Source of the DNA: an uncultured Lachnoanaerobaculum sp.
Lineage (GTDB): Bacteria; Bacillota; Clostridia; Lachnospirales; Lachnospiraceae
Length of the DNA: 15,864 nt
Reading direction: 5' to 3'
Assembly: GCA_938041725.1 (NCBI GenBank)
Contig: CALISX010000154.1
Coordinates: 1 to 15,864, forward strand
In this document: positions 8,185-15,363 of the stretch, in pieces
Position numbering within the stretch: the stretch's first letter is position 1
How the letters are laid out: each line of letters starts with the position of its first letter
Translations under genes and position numbers: made by a program
Notes under the pieces: generated by a model
What the model saw: only the letters and a program-made list of their open reading frames with translations
Told to the model about the DNA's origin: nothing
The model's database searches: none

Positions 8185-9155
8185 GTCTGGTGGATGTGAT
8201 CATTCCGGTGTATAAGCCGGAAAAGGAATTTGCAATATTAATCAAACGGCTTCAGGGACAGAGCCTTTGTCCCGGGAAGATTATTATGATCAATACGGAC
8301 CGGGAGGAATGGGAAAAAAGAGGGATGGATGCCCTGCTGCAGGATGCCTTGCCAAAGGGCCCGGAGATGGTGCTGCGGCATATTGAAAAAAAGGATTTTG
8401 ATCACGGGGCCGCCAGAAACTTTGGAGCCAGCCTTTCGGATGCAAAGTATTTTGTGTGTATGACCCAGGATGCCATTCCCTGTGACAGGGAGCTGCTCCG
8501 TTTTCTTTTGCGGGGGATGGATGAGAGGGTGAAGCTTACCTATGCCAGACAGATCCCCAAAAGGGACGCAGGATTGATTGAGAGCTTTACCCGACACTTT
8601 AATTATCCGGAGCAATCCCTGATCAAATCCCTGGGGGATCAGGAAAAAATGGGAATAAAAATCTTTTTTGCTTCCAATGTCTGCGCTGCCTACGAAAGGG
8701 AAGCCTTTGAGGCTTTGGGAGGCTTTCCAGAGGGAAACCTTCTCAATGAGGATATGCTCTATGCCGGGGAACTGTTGTTTCATCATTACTTTATCAAATA
8801 CGAGGCCTGGGCCAAGGTATATCATTCCCATCAGTATTCCGGATGGCAGCAGTTCAGGAGGAATTTTGATATCGGTGCCTCTCAGGTTATGAATCCCCAT
8901 GTTTTTGGCCGGGTAAACAGCCAGTCGGAGGGGATTCGCCTGGTGAAGGAAACCGCCGGTTTTTTACACAGGCAGCGGGCGTATTTGCATTTCTTCCCCC
9001 TTTTATACCTAAGCGGCTGCAAATACCTGGGACATAAGCTGGGAAGGTCCTACCAAAGGCTGCCCCTTTGGCTTACAAAAAAGCTGAGTATGGATAGAAA
9101 GTATTGGGAGAAAGACCATGTGCCGGGGGAAGGATCCGGAAAAATGAGGCCTTGA
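8181..9155 (+). CDS. Glycosyltransferase family 2, rhamnosyltransferase-like (RfbN type)
   Basis: This 324-residue cytosolic or peripheral membrane transferase has N-terminal motif VDVIIPVYKPEKEF, FDHGAARNFG (73-82) and the metal-site region MTQDAIP (94-100). The central block FFASNVCAAYERE is followed by LNEDMLYAGELL and by AWAKVYHSHQYS. The D/HGAARN, TQDA and VYHSHQYS signatures are characteristic of rhamnosyltransferases in O-antigen and rhamnan synthesis. The ATG at 8181 is chosen for its ATGA overlap with the flippase and the AGGAG at 8171-8175; a further in-frame ATG at 8154 would lie inside the flippase. The stop is followed after 8 bases by the next gene. Together with two other rhamnosyltransferase-like GT2 genes it suggests a rhamnose-containing glycan; no rhamnose-synthesis gene lies in the window. 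Confidence 0.88.
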   Translation: MSLVDVIIPVYKPEKEFAILIKRLQGQSLCPGKIIMINTDREEWEKRGMDALLQDALPKGPEMVLRHIEKKDFDHGAARNFGASLSDAKYFVCMTQDAIPCDRELLRFLLRGMDERVKLTYARQIPKRDAGLIESFTRHFNYPEQSLIKSLGDQEKMGIKIFFASNVCAAYEREAFEALGGFPEGNLLNEDMLYAGELLFHHYFIKYEAWAKVYHSHQYSGWQQFRRNFDIGASQVMNPHVFGRVNSQSEGIRLVKETAGFLHRQRAYLHFFPLLYLSGCKYLGHKLGRSYQRLPLWLTKKLSMDRKYWEKDHVPGEGSGKMRP

Positions 9156-9163
9156 GGTGTGCC

Positions 9164-9847
9164 ATGTCTGATGTTTTGGTGATTATACCTGCATTTAATG
9201 AGGAAAAGAATATTGTTTCTGTGGTGGAGGGTTTAACTGCAGTCCTAAAGGATGTGGACTATGTGGTGGTAAACGACGGATCCACGGATGCCACCGCTGC
9301 CATATGCAGGGAACGGGGATTTTCCCTGATTGATCTTCCTGTGAATCTGGGGCTGGCAGGGGCCTTCCAAACAGGGATGCGCTATGCCCATGCCAGGGGG
9401 TACCGGTATGCGGTGCAGTTTGACGGGGACGGCCAGCACAGACCGGAGTACATTCCCAGAATGAAGGAGTGCTGCAGGGAAAAGGATATTGTGATCCTTT
9501 CCCGTTTTGTAAGCAAAAAAAAGCCCCTTACCCTGCGGATGCTGGGGAGCCGGCTGATTGCCCTGGGGATTTTTCTCACCACTGGGGTGAAGCTGACGGA
9601 TCCCACCTCCGGTATGCGGATGTACAATGAGAGGCTGATTGCAGAGTTTGCTCTGCGTTTAAACTATGCTCCGGAGCCGGACACCATTTCCTATTTGATT
9701 AAACAGGGTATGGGGGTGGCGGAAATCCAGGGGCATATGGTGGAGCGCAGCGGCGGAGTGAGCTATTTGACCCCGGTGAACGCCCTGCGGTATATGGCCA
9801 GGATGCTTACTTCTATTTTGGTGATTCAAAATTTCAGAACCGGTTGA
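9164..9847 (+). CDS. GT2 dolichyl-phosphate-mannose-synthase-like glycosyltransferase
   Basis: The 227-residue protein is a minimal GT-A domain with VLVIIPAFNEEKNI at the N-terminus, VNDGSTD (36-42), NLGLAGAFQTG (61-71), the metal site FDGDGQH (D87, D89), and TDPTSGMRMYN. This is the DPM/DPG-synthase-like branch of GT2, which typically transfers a sugar from a nucleotide donor to polyprenyl phosphate. It has no membrane helix of its own. The start at 9164 has GAGG in the 8-base gap after the previous stop and places the Rossmann strand right after the start; the in-frame ATG at 9104 lies in the preceding gene. The next gene encodes a DUF2304 membrane protein, a recurrent partner of such transferases that may anchor it. 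Sugar and lipid are inferred from family only. Confidence 0.86.
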   Translation: MSDVLVIIPAFNEEKNIVSVVEGLTAVLKDVDYVVVNDGSTDATAAICRERGFSLIDLPVNLGLAGAFQTGMRYAHARGYRYAVQFDGDGQHRPEYIPRMKECCREKDIVILSRFVSKKKPLTLRMLGSRLIALGIFLTTGVKLTDPTSGMRMYNERLIAEFALRLNYAPEPDTISYLIKQGMGVAEIQGHMVERSGGVSYLTPVNALRYMARMLTSILVIQNFRTG

Positions 9848-9889
9848 CCAAAAAGATAAAGTTGGAATACAATTTCTAGGAGAGACGAT

Positions 9890-10231
9890 ATGACCCCTAC
9901 CCTGCGAATTTCTTTAATTGCAATCTCTGTTTTGGCCTTGATCACGGTGACCCGAAGGATCCGCCGATCCAAAATGCGTATTGACGACGGTGTGTTTTGG
10001 GTTTTATTTTCTTTGCTCCTAAGTCTCTTTGCGATTTTTCCCAGCATGATTTATTTTTTAGCGGATATTACGGGAACCCGGTCTCCGGCCAATTTACTGT
10101 ATCTGATTGTCATCGGGGTGCTGATTATCAAGGTGTTTTCCATGAGCATTCAGATTTCTGTGCTGGAAAGCAAACTGGCCAGACTGGCCCAGGATATGGC
10201 TCTGCAGGAAAAGGAAGGAGGAGAAGAATGA
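9890..10231 (+). CDS. DUF2304 family membrane protein
   Basis: This is a small 113-residue membrane protein. Three hydrophobic helices can be seen at about residues 5-22, 33-55 and 66-85. A basic loop RRIRRSKMR (23-31) lies between the first two, and a charged, probably coiled-coil C-terminal tail follows (ISVLESKLARLAQDMALQEK). The order of helices, a DGVFWVLFS-like motif, an FPSM/FLADITGT segment and the SPANLLYL stretch match DUF2304. The family has no proven biochemical role; it is often found beside DPM-like GT2 genes, so a role as membrane partner for the gene at 9164-9847 is likely but inferred. A ribosome site AGGAGA (9878-9883) sits 6 bases before the ATG. The TGA overlaps the next gene's start (ATGA at 10228-10231). 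Confidence 0.85.
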   Translation: MTPTLRISLIAISVLALITVTRRIRRSKMRIDDGVFWVLFSLLLSLFAIFPSMIYFLADITGTRSPANLLYLIVIGVLIIKVFSMSIQISVLESKLARLAQDMALQEKEGGEE

Positions 10232-11121
10232 ATACAGAATGGAAGCAGATAGAGGGGAAATGGTATCTGTTTGACAGTAAGGGAAATAAAATCACGGGCT
10301 GGCAGCGGTGGAAGGGGAAGTGGTATTTTATGCATCCTTCCGGAGAGATGGCCTTTTCCCAGTGGATACAGGAAAAGGGAAAGTGGTATTATCTTCACAG
10401 AGACGGAAGTATGGCTGTTTCAGAATGGGTTCAGGGAAAGGACGGGAAATATTATTTCCTTAGGAGCAATGGGGAGATGGCCCAGTCCCAGATGCGGGAG
10501 TGGAAGGGGAAAAGCTATTACCTGGGAAGGGATGGGGCCATGGTGACCGGGGCGGATGTAACCTGGAAGGACAAGGTGTATTATGCCAATGAGAAGGGTG
10601 TATGTATTGAGAAAAGGCTGTTTACAGAGCTGGTGCAGCCCACGGCAGAGCGGAAAAAAATCATATGGAATTTCTTGACCCGGGAAATGGGGCTGGATTC
10701 TATCCATGCAGCAGCCATTATGGGAAACCTCTGGCAGGAAAGCGGTTTCAGCCCCATTAACGCCCAGGGCTACAAGGGCCTGGACAATGTGGAATACCTG
10801 GCGGATTTTAGCAGCGAGGACAGGGTGGGCTGGGGGATTGCCCAGTGGACCTTCAGCGTACGAAAACAGGCCTTAAAGGATTTTGCAGACCAAAGGGGCG
10901 TCAGTGTAGGGGACTTGAAAATGCAGCTGGAATTTTTACGCCGGGAACTGGAAAAGGGGCCTTATAAAAAAGCCTATGCTCTGTTTTTAAACAGCGGGGA
11001 CCTTTCTGAGGCTGTGGAAATCTTCTGCCGGGAAATTGAGCGGCCCGGGGTCCCCCTGATGGAAAAAAGGATAGCCTATGCAGAGAAGATCCTGGAGGAA
11101 TTCGGGCTTTTGCCGGGATGA
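10228..11121 (+). CDS. Cell-wall-binding repeat protein with phage-type lysozyme domain, no signal peptide
   Basis: The 297-residue protein has two parts. Residues about 3-127 hold six degenerate 20-residue repeats of the choline/cell-wall-binding type (GKWYLFDSKGNKITGW, GKWYYLHRDGSMAVSEW and relatives), whose aromatic residues bind wall teichoic acid or choline in known members. Residues about 140-295 match the phage tail lysozyme (Phage_lysozyme2) fold: AAIMGNLWQESGF with likely catalytic Glu171, GWGIAQWT (201-208), and a C-terminal REIERPGVP segment. It should cut peptidoglycan glycan strands. The start is fixed by the ATGA overlap with DUF2304 and the site AAGGAGGAG (10212-10220). The first repeat begins at residue 5, so there is no signal peptide or membrane anchor, which is odd for a wall enzyme. 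The reading frame upstream is only a shadow of DUF2304. Confidence 0.85.
   Translation: MNTEWKQIEGKWYLFDSKGNKITGWQRWKGKWYFMHPSGEMAFSQWIQEKGKWYYLHRDGSMAVSEWVQGKDGKYYFLRSNGEMAQSQMREWKGKSYYLGRDGAMVTGADVTWKDKVYYANEKGVCIEKRLFTELVQPTAERKKIIWNFLTREMGLDSIHAAAIMGNLWQESGFSPINAQGYKGLDNVEYLADFSSEDRVGWGIAQWTFSVRKQALKDFADQRGVSVGDLKMQLEFLRRELEKGPYKKAYALFLNSGDLSEAVEIFCREIERPGVPLMEKRIAYAEKILEEFGLLPG
10240..10608 (+). repeat. Tandem cell-wall-binding repeats (coding)
   Basis: About six imperfect 60-63 base units encode the pattern W-x-x-x-x-G-K-W-Y-Y/F-x-x-x-x-G-x-M in the N-terminal half of the lysozyme-like protein. Units begin near GKWYLFD, GKWYFMH, GKWYYLH, GKYYFLR, GKSYYLG and DKVYYAN. The last two have lost the central tryptophan and the unit spacing, which suggests decay toward the linker. 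Confidence 0.75.
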
Positions 11122-11124
11122 TGC

Positions 11125-11153
11125 TTGACCCCGTTTTAGAATGGCAGTATGAT
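11125..11153 (+). promoter_or_regulatory. Predicted sigma-A promoter for the microprotein gene
   Basis: The -35 TTGACC (11125-11130) and -10 TATGAT (11148-11153) each match consensus at five of six positions and are separated by exactly 17 bases. The lysozyme stop lies just upstream at 11119-11121, so transcription can start afresh here near 11160. The leader would be about 43 bases and carries GGAAGGGGGAG before the ATG at 11203. Confidence 0.6.
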
Positions 11154-11202
11154 AGAGGCAGCAAGGGACTCAGTGGATTTTAACAGGAAGGGGGAGAATC
11201 TT

Positions 11203-11331
11203 ATGGAAATTATGGCAATTTTTGCTGGAATTGTGCTGCTGGTGATTGTTGTGGCAGGTGCTGTGGTTTCCGGCACCATGGCCGGCGTATTCGGTGTAAT
11301 CGGAATGGACGATGATGAGGATGAGATGTAA
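11203..11331 (+). CDS. 42-residue single-helix membrane microprotein with acidic tail, unknown function
   Basis: I do not recognise this protein. It begins MEIMAIFAGIVLLVIVVAGA, forming one long hydrophobic helix with small-residue patches (VAGAVVSGTMAG) suited to helix packing, and ends in an acidic cluster GMDDDEDEM. It has no lysine or arginine. The start at 11203 has a strong ribosome site, GGAAGGGGGAG (11187-11197); the upstream in-frame ATG at 11149 lies in the predicted -10 box and has no ribosome site. A promoter (11125-11153) and a 16-bp-stem terminator bracket the gene, which supports a real gene over a chance frame. The TAA at 11329-11331 forms the outer end of the terminator stem. 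A role as a membrane-protein modulator or toxin-like peptide is possible, but nothing in the sequence decides this. Confidence 0.62.
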   Translation: MEIMAIFAGIVLLVIVVAGAVVSGTMAGVFGVIGMDDDEDEM

Positions 11332-11365
11332 GAAAAGCTCCGCCGGGCCGGCGGAGCTTTTCTTA
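11329..11365. terminator. Bidirectional intrinsic terminator between convergent genes
   Basis: A perfect 16-bp inverted repeat, TAAGAAAAGCTCCGCC (11329-11344) and its complement (11350-11365), surrounds a 5-base loop GGGCC. The GC-rich inner stem is flanked by A-rich and T-rich arms, so either strand ends in a U-rich tract. It closes the microprotein gene (and any read-through from the polysaccharide operon) on the plus strand and traX on the minus strand. Stop codons of both genes lie in the stem arms. Confidence 0.9.
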
Positions 11366-12136
11366 CATATGGAGTACCTGGGACAGCAGCAAAAGGATCC
11401 ACAGGTGGAGGGGATAAAAGGCATAGAAAAACCATTTGTCAAAGGGACGGCTTTTTCCCTTTTCTCCATTATAAAGAAAGATAAAGGGAATGACTTGCCA
11501 GGTCATCCAGTCAGAGTTGACACAGAACATATCAAAGCCCTGGAAAATGGCCATGGCTGGTCCCCCGTACAGCAGATAGAACTGGAGCAGGCTGTACAGG
11601 ATTATGAGAATGGCCTGTTTTATTTTGCTGTGCCGAAAGAAATAGGCAATCAGCACCAGGGGTAAAAGCTGCAGCCCTCCCTCCAGGTTTAAATAGAGTC
11701 CGTCCCCCAGGGGAAGTCCCATCAGGCTAAGCTCTGCTCCCACCAGGAATAAAAACCAGCCCAGAATGCGAAACTGGATTTTTTTAGCAGGATTTTCCTT
11801 TGCCAGTTCAAAAAGCCACAGGATGCTGAAGGATATGGCCAAAGTCAGGAAAATATTGTCGGAGATTCCCCTTTGGGAAAAGAGAAGCAGGGAGAGGAAA
11901 TTTCCAAACTGCATCAGGAGGGCGGCAGTCCAAAGCCGAAGACAGTAGTGTTTCCGGGATTTGGTATAAAAAAAACCCTCCACCATCAGCCAGGCGTACA
12001 AAGGGGCCACAAAGCGGGTGATGAGATGAATGACGCTGTTTAAATTAAAGCGAAAATAGGCGTTGTCCAAAACCATAAAAATGAGTGCCAGGTATTTCAA
12101 CCAGGACCGGTTCAGACCTGTTTTTGCAGATTCCAT
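11363..12136 (-). CDS. TraX-family membrane protein
   Basis: The 257-residue protein has about seven or eight hydrophobic segments. An N-terminal LKYLALIFMVLDNAYFRF is followed by ITRFVAPLYAWLMVEGFFYT, then KSRKHYCLRLW, and near the C-terminus FYAFYPLHLWILLLLSQ. These blocks match TraX, named for the enzyme that N-acetylates F-pilin and related to membrane acyltransferases; chromosomal Clostridia copies have no defined substrate. The family's usual Asp-His after the first helix reads Asp-Asn here (LDN), a possible loss or shift of a key residue. An AAAGGA ribosome site lies 6 bases upstream of the ATG. It converges with the microprotein gene and shares its terminator. A role in acetylating the neighbouring surface glycan is an attractive but untested inference. 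Confidence 0.82.
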   Translation of the reverse strand: MESAKTGLNRSWLKYLALIFMVLDNAYFRFNLNSVIHLITRFVAPLYAWLMVEGFFYTKSRKHYCLRLWTAALLMQFGNFLSLLLFSQRGISDNIFLTLAISFSILWLFELAKENPAKKIQFRILGWFLFLVGAELSLMGLPLGDGLYLNLEGGLQLLPLVLIAYFFRHSKIKQAILIILYSLLQFYLLYGGPAMAIFQGFDMFCVNSDWMTWQVIPFIFLYNGEKGKSRPFDKWFFYAFYPLHLWILLLLSQVLHM

Positions 12137-12199
12137 AGGATTTCCTTTCTAAAATGGAGGGCCCTGGGGGATACCGGGGCCTTTCTGTGACAATCGACT

Positions 12200-12228
12200 A
12201 TTATAAGGGGAGAAGGAGAGGATGTCTG
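12200..12228 (-). promoter_or_regulatory. Predicted promoter for traX
   Basis: On the minus strand the -10 is a perfect TATAAT (plus coordinates 12200-12205) and the -35 is CAGACA (12223-12228, four of six), with 17 bases between. Transcription would begin near 12193, giving a leader of about 57 bases to the traX start at 12136. Confidence 0.5.
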
Positions 12229-12366
12229 TTACATTTTTCTTATTTTTTTCCAGGTAAAAAATCGCAGAAGCCTTTGGACTGTCTGCAGGAGGGGGGAAGG
12301 TATTTTCTTTGTAAAAAATCTCCCTGTCAAATCGCCGAAAAAATGCCCTGGATCTTATGGATAAAG

Positions 12367-12395
12367 TTGAAATCAAAGGGTTTTTGCTATATGAT
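12367..12395 (+). promoter_or_regulatory. Predicted sigma-A promoter for leuB-ilvD-ilvB
   Basis: The -35 TTGAAA (12367-12372) and -10 TATGAT (12390-12395) each match five of six consensus bases at 17-base spacing. The start point would be near 12402, about 50 bases before the leuB ATG. The short leader leaves no room for a T-box or attenuator, so any control is likely by a DNA-binding repressor or activator; no operator could be identified. Confidence 0.6.
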
Positions 12396-12451
12396 AGGGG
12401 GAAAATCCTTCTGCAAAAAGCAGGGAGACAATAAGGAGGAAGGAATCCCAG

Positions 12452-13534
12452 ATGAAAGCCAATATCACCTTAATACCCGGGGACGGCATCGGACCGGAGA
12501 TTGTAAGAGAAGCAAAAAAAGTTCTGGAGGTCATAGGAAAAAAGTACGGCCATGGATTTGTCTTTAGGGAAATTGCCATGGGAGGCTGTTCCATTGACCA
12601 GTACGGCATTCCCTTGACCGAAGAAGCCCTGGACATTGCCAAGGCCTCGGATGCAGTGCTTTTAGGGGCTGTGGGGGGCAATGTGGGGAATTCCAGATGG
12701 TACAGTCTCCCTCCGGAGCAAAGACCGGAGGCGGGGCTTTTGAAAATCCGAAAGGAGCTGGGGCTTTTTGCCAACCTTCGTCCTGCTTTTTTGTATGAGC
12801 CCCTGAAGGAGGCCTGTCCTCTGAAGCCGGAGCGGATTCAGGAGGGATTTGACATGGTGATTGTGCGGGAGCTTACGGGAGGCCTGTATTTTGGCGAACG
12901 GTGGACCAGGGAGGTGGAGGGAAAACAAACCGCCTGCGACACCCTTTTCTATACGGAAGAGGAGATCCGCCGGGTGGCCGTTAAGGCCTTTGAGACTGCC
13001 ATGGAACGAAAGAAAAAACTGACCAGTGTGGACAAGGCCAATGTGCTGGACAGCTCCAGGCTTTGGAGAAAAGTAGTGGAGGAGGTGGGGGGGGCATACC
13101 CCCAGGTACAGCTGGAACATATGCTGGTGGACAATGCCGCCATGCAGCTGGTATTTGATCCGGGGCAGTTTGATGTGATTGTAACGGAAAATATGTTTGG
13201 AGATATTTTATCCGACGAGGCCAGCATGATCACCGGCTCCATCGGCATGCTCCCCAGTGCAAGCCTCAGGGAGGATTCCCTGGGACTGTATGAGCCCAGT
13301 CATGGCTCGGCTCCGGATATTGCAGGAAAGGACCTGGCAAATCCCTTGGCCACCATTTTGTCCGGGGCCATGCTCCTGCGGTATTCTCTGCATCTGCAAA
13401 AGGAGGCGGATGCCCTGGAGCAGGCAGTGGAGCAGGTGATCAAAGAAGGCTGGCGCACAGCGGATATTTACACTCCTGGAATGAAGCAGGCTGGCACCCA
13501 AAAAATGGGAGACCTGGTGGCAGAAAAACTTTAG
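12452..13534 (+). CDS. leuB: 3-isopropylmalate dehydrogenase
   Basis: LeuB oxidises and decarboxylates 3-isopropylmalate to 2-oxoisocaproate with NAD+, the third committed step of leucine synthesis, in the cytosol. The full 360-residue length is normal for the family. Conserved blocks are [14 protein letters not shown] at the N-terminus, the substrate segment [10 protein letters not shown] with its arginine, [12 protein letters not shown], the catalytic lysine in [25 protein letters not shown], and the magnesium and substrate region [20 protein letters not shown]. The NAD site [19 protein letters not shown] is intact. The ATG at 12452 follows an AAGGAGGAAGG site and places GDGIG at the usual distance. 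It heads an operon with ilvD and ilvB, promoted from 12367-12395. Partner genes leuA, leuC and leuD are not in the window. Confidence 0.97.
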   Translation: MKANITLIPGDGIGPEIVREAKKVLEVIGKKYGHGFVFREIAMGGCSIDQYGIPLTEEALDIAKASDAVLLGAVGGNVGNSRWYSLPPEQRPEAGLLKIRKELGLFANLRPAFLYEPLKEACPLKPERIQEGFDMVIVRELTGGLYFGERWTREVEGKQTACDTLFYTEEEIRRVAVKAFETAMERKKKLTSVDKANVLDSSRLWRKVVEEVGGAYPQVQLEHMLVDNAAMQLVFDPGQFDVIVTENMFGDILSDEASMITGSIGMLPSASLREDSLGLYEPSHGSAPDIAGKDLANPLATILSGAMLLRYSLHLQKEADALEQAVEQVIKEGWRTADIYTPGMKQAGTQKMGDLVAEKL

Positions 13535-13537
13535 TCA

Positions 13538-13560
13538 GGAGCCGTTCCCGGCGGCTCTCC
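13538..13560 (+). other. Hairpin in the leuB-ilvD intergenic gap
   Basis: GAGCCG (13539-13544) and CGGCTC (13552-13557) form a 6-bp GC stem with a 7-base loop, directly after the leuB stop. There is no following T-run, so it is not a standard terminator. It may stabilise or process the transcript between leuB and ilvD, or be incidental. Confidence 0.4.
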
Positions 13561-13607
13561 CAGGCTGCAAAGGCAGTTCCGGGATAGAATAGAGAAGAGG
13601 AAAGAAT

Positions 13608-15305
13608 ATGCGTAAAGAGGAAAGTTTTGAAGAGAGCCTGCGCTCCAATAATATGAAGTCTGGAATGCAGCAGGCCCCCAGCCGTTCCCTGTTAAATGCT
13701 CTGGGAATGACCCCGGAGGAAATAAGAAAGCCTATTATCGGAATTGTAAATTCCTATAATGAAATTGTGCCGGGGCATACGAACCTGGATAAAATCTCCG
13801 ATGCGGTGAAGCTGGGGGTGGCAGAGGCCGGGGGAACCCCGGTGGTATTTCCGGCCATTGCTGTGTGCGACGGCATTGCCATGGGCCATGTGGGAATGCG
13901 TTATTCCCTTTGTTCCAGGGACTTGATTGCGGACTCTACGGAAACCGTGGCCATGGCCCATCAGTTTGACGCTCTGGTAATGATTCCCAACTGTGATAAA
14001 ACCGTGCCGGGGATGCTGATGGCAGCAGCCAGACTGAATATTCCCACAGTCTTTGTGTCCGGAGGCCCCATGCTCTCTGGCATTGTAAGGGGAAAGCATA
14101 CCTCCCTTTCCAGTATGTTTGAGGCAGTGGGGGCCTATTCTGCAGGGCGTATGGATGAGGAGGAGGTGCTGGAATTTGAAAACAAGGTATGTCCCACCTG
14201 CGGCTCCTGTTCGGGAATGTATACTGCCAATTCCATGAACTGTCTGACGGAGGTGCTGGGTATGGGGCTTAGGGGCAATGGCACCATTCCTGCCGTGTAT
14301 TCCGAACGGATCCGGCTGGCCAAAAGAGCGGGATATGCAGTGATGGATATGCTGCAAAAAAACATCCGTCCCAGGGATATTATGACCAAGGAGGCTTTTT
14401 TTAATGCCCTGACCATGGATATGGCCCTGGGCTGCTCCACCAATTCCATGCTGCATCTGCCGGCCATTGCCCATGAGGCCGGGGTGGAGCTGAATGTGGA
14501 CATTGCCAATGAAATTTCTGCAAAAACCCCCAATCTCTGCCATTTGGCTCCGGCAGGACATACCTATATCGAGGAGTTAAATGAGGCAGGGGGCATTTAT
14601 GCTGTTATGAAGGAGATTTCCAAGCTGGGACTGCTGCATTTAGACTGTATGACGGTGACAGGAAGGACTGTGGGAGAAAATATTGCCCATGCCGTCAATC
14701 TGGATCCTTCTGTGATCCGCCCAGTAGAAAATCCCTATTCCCAGATGGGGGGCATTGCAGTGCTGAAGGGAAATATTGCGCCGGATTCCTGTGTGGTAAA
14801 ACGAAGCGCCGTGCTGCCGGAAATGCTCAAGCACTCCGGTCCGGCCAGGGTGTTTGACTGTGAGGAGGATGCGGTGGCTGCCATTAAGGGGGGACGCATC
14901 CAGTCAGGGGATGTGGTGGTGATCCGCTATGAAGGCCCCAAGGGGGGACCGGGTATGCGGGAAATGCTGAATCCCACCTCTGCCATTGCAGGCATGGGGC
15001 TGGATACCACAGTGGCTTTGATTACCGACGGAAGATTTTCCGGAGCCTCCAGAGGCGCTTCCATTGGCCATGCCTCCCCGGAGGCAGCAGCGGGAGGCCC
15101 CATCGGACTGATTGAAGAGGGGGACATCATTGATATTGACATCAATGCCAATACCATCAATGCCCGGGTCAGCCAGGAGGAGTTTGCAAAAAGAAAAGAG
15201 AACTGGAAGCCCAGATTGAATCCCGTCAGCGGTTATCTGGCCAGATACAGAAAACTGGTAACCGGGGCGCCCCAGGGGGCGGTGCTGTCTGTGGAGGGAG
15301 AATAA
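13608..15305 (+). CDS. ilvD: Dihydroxy-acid dehydratase
   Basis: IlvD removes water from 2,3-dihydroxy acids to give 2-oxo acids, the third step shared by valine and isoleucine synthesis; it is a cytosolic iron-sulfur enzyme. The 565-residue length is normal. Visible motifs are [20 protein letters not shown] (C87), NCDKTVPGM (C129), the cluster-binding [18 protein letters not shown] (C195, C198, C201), the ALGCSTNS block, and the C-terminal catalytic serine motif DGRFSGAS. The VPGH version of the first motif has no cysteine where [2Fe-2S] members have one (PCN), so an oxygen-sensitive [4Fe-4S] form, as in E. coli, seems likely; this is inference. Start ATG at 13608 follows GAAGAGGAAAG. The gene lies 73 bases after leuB and 58 before ilvB, with no terminator in either gap. 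Confidence 0.97.
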   Translation: MRKEESFEESLRSNNMKSGMQQAPSRSLLNALGMTPEEIRKPIIGIVNSYNEIVPGHTNLDKISDAVKLGVAEAGGTPVVFPAIAVCDGIAMGHVGMRYSLCSRDLIADSTETVAMAHQFDALVMIPNCDKTVPGMLMAAARLNIPTVFVSGGPMLSGIVRGKHTSLSSMFEAVGAYSAGRMDEEEVLEFENKVCPTCGSCSGMYTANSMNCLTEVLGMGLRGNGTIPAVYSERIRLAKRAGYAVMDMLQKNIRPRDIMTKEAFFNALTMDMALGCSTNSMLHLPAIAHEAGVELNVDIANEISAKTPNLCHLAPAGHTYIEELNEAGGIYAVMKEISKLGLLHLDCMTVTGRTVGENIAHAVNLDPSVIRPVENPYSQMGGIAVLKGNIAPDSCVVKRSAVLPEMLKHSGPARVFDCEEDAVAAIKGGRIQSGDVVVIRYEGPKGGPGMREMLNPTSAIAGMGLDTTVALITDGRFSGASRGASIGHASPEAAAGGPIGLIEEGDIIDIDINANTINARVSQEEFAKRKENWKPRLNPVSGYLARYRKLVTGAPQGAVLSVEGE

Positions 15306-15314
15306 ACCGGTTTT

Positions 15315-15336
15315 TGACCTAAGGAAATGACCTAAG
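15315..15336 (+). repeat. Short direct repeat TGACCTAAG in the ilvD-ilvB gap
   Basis: TGACCTAAG occurs at 15315-15323 and again at 15328-15336, a 13-base period, between the ilvD stop and the ilvB ribosome site (AAGGGGAAAGGA, about 15344-15354). It could be a small regulatory site or a slippage duplication. Confidence 0.5.
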
Positions 15337-15363
15337 AAAAGCAAGGGGAAAGGAAAGTATGCT

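Larger units (their letters stand above)
12137..12451. other. Divergent 315-base non-coding region between traX and leuB
   Basis: No plausible gene was found; the small open frames here lack ribosome sites. The region contains the minus-strand promoter (12200-12228), a plus-strand promoter (12367-12395), and a weak hairpin CTGC-AAAAA-GCAG (about 12415-12427) in the leuB leader. A T-box (which would show AGGGTGG-ACCGCG) and a leucine-rich leader peptide were looked for and not seen. The stretch 12231-12365 holds nothing I can name. Confidence 0.6.

Noticed and set aside
9844..9873. Promoter-like TTGACC/TACAAT pair (18-base spacing) before the DUF2304 gene
   Set aside because: The start point would fall at about 9880, inside the ribosome site AGGAGA (9878-9883), leaving no working leader; gene order suggests read-through from upstream.
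10228..11121. Prophage remnant around the lysozyme-like gene
   Set aside because: Neighbours are glycan genes; no holin, tail, capsid or integrase gene is present.
12395..12451. T-box or leucine attenuator in the leuB leader
   Set aside because: The leader is only about 50 bases and lacks the T-box motif and any leucine-rich leader peptide.
12154..12567. Plus-strand open frame running across the traX-leuB gap into leuB
   Set aside because: No ribosome site, composition unlike a protein, and its second half is leuB in another frame.
13692..14561. 289-codon minus-strand open frame inside ilvD
   Set aside because: Antisense shadow of ilvD; rich in His, Gly and Pro as expected from reversed codons, no family match.
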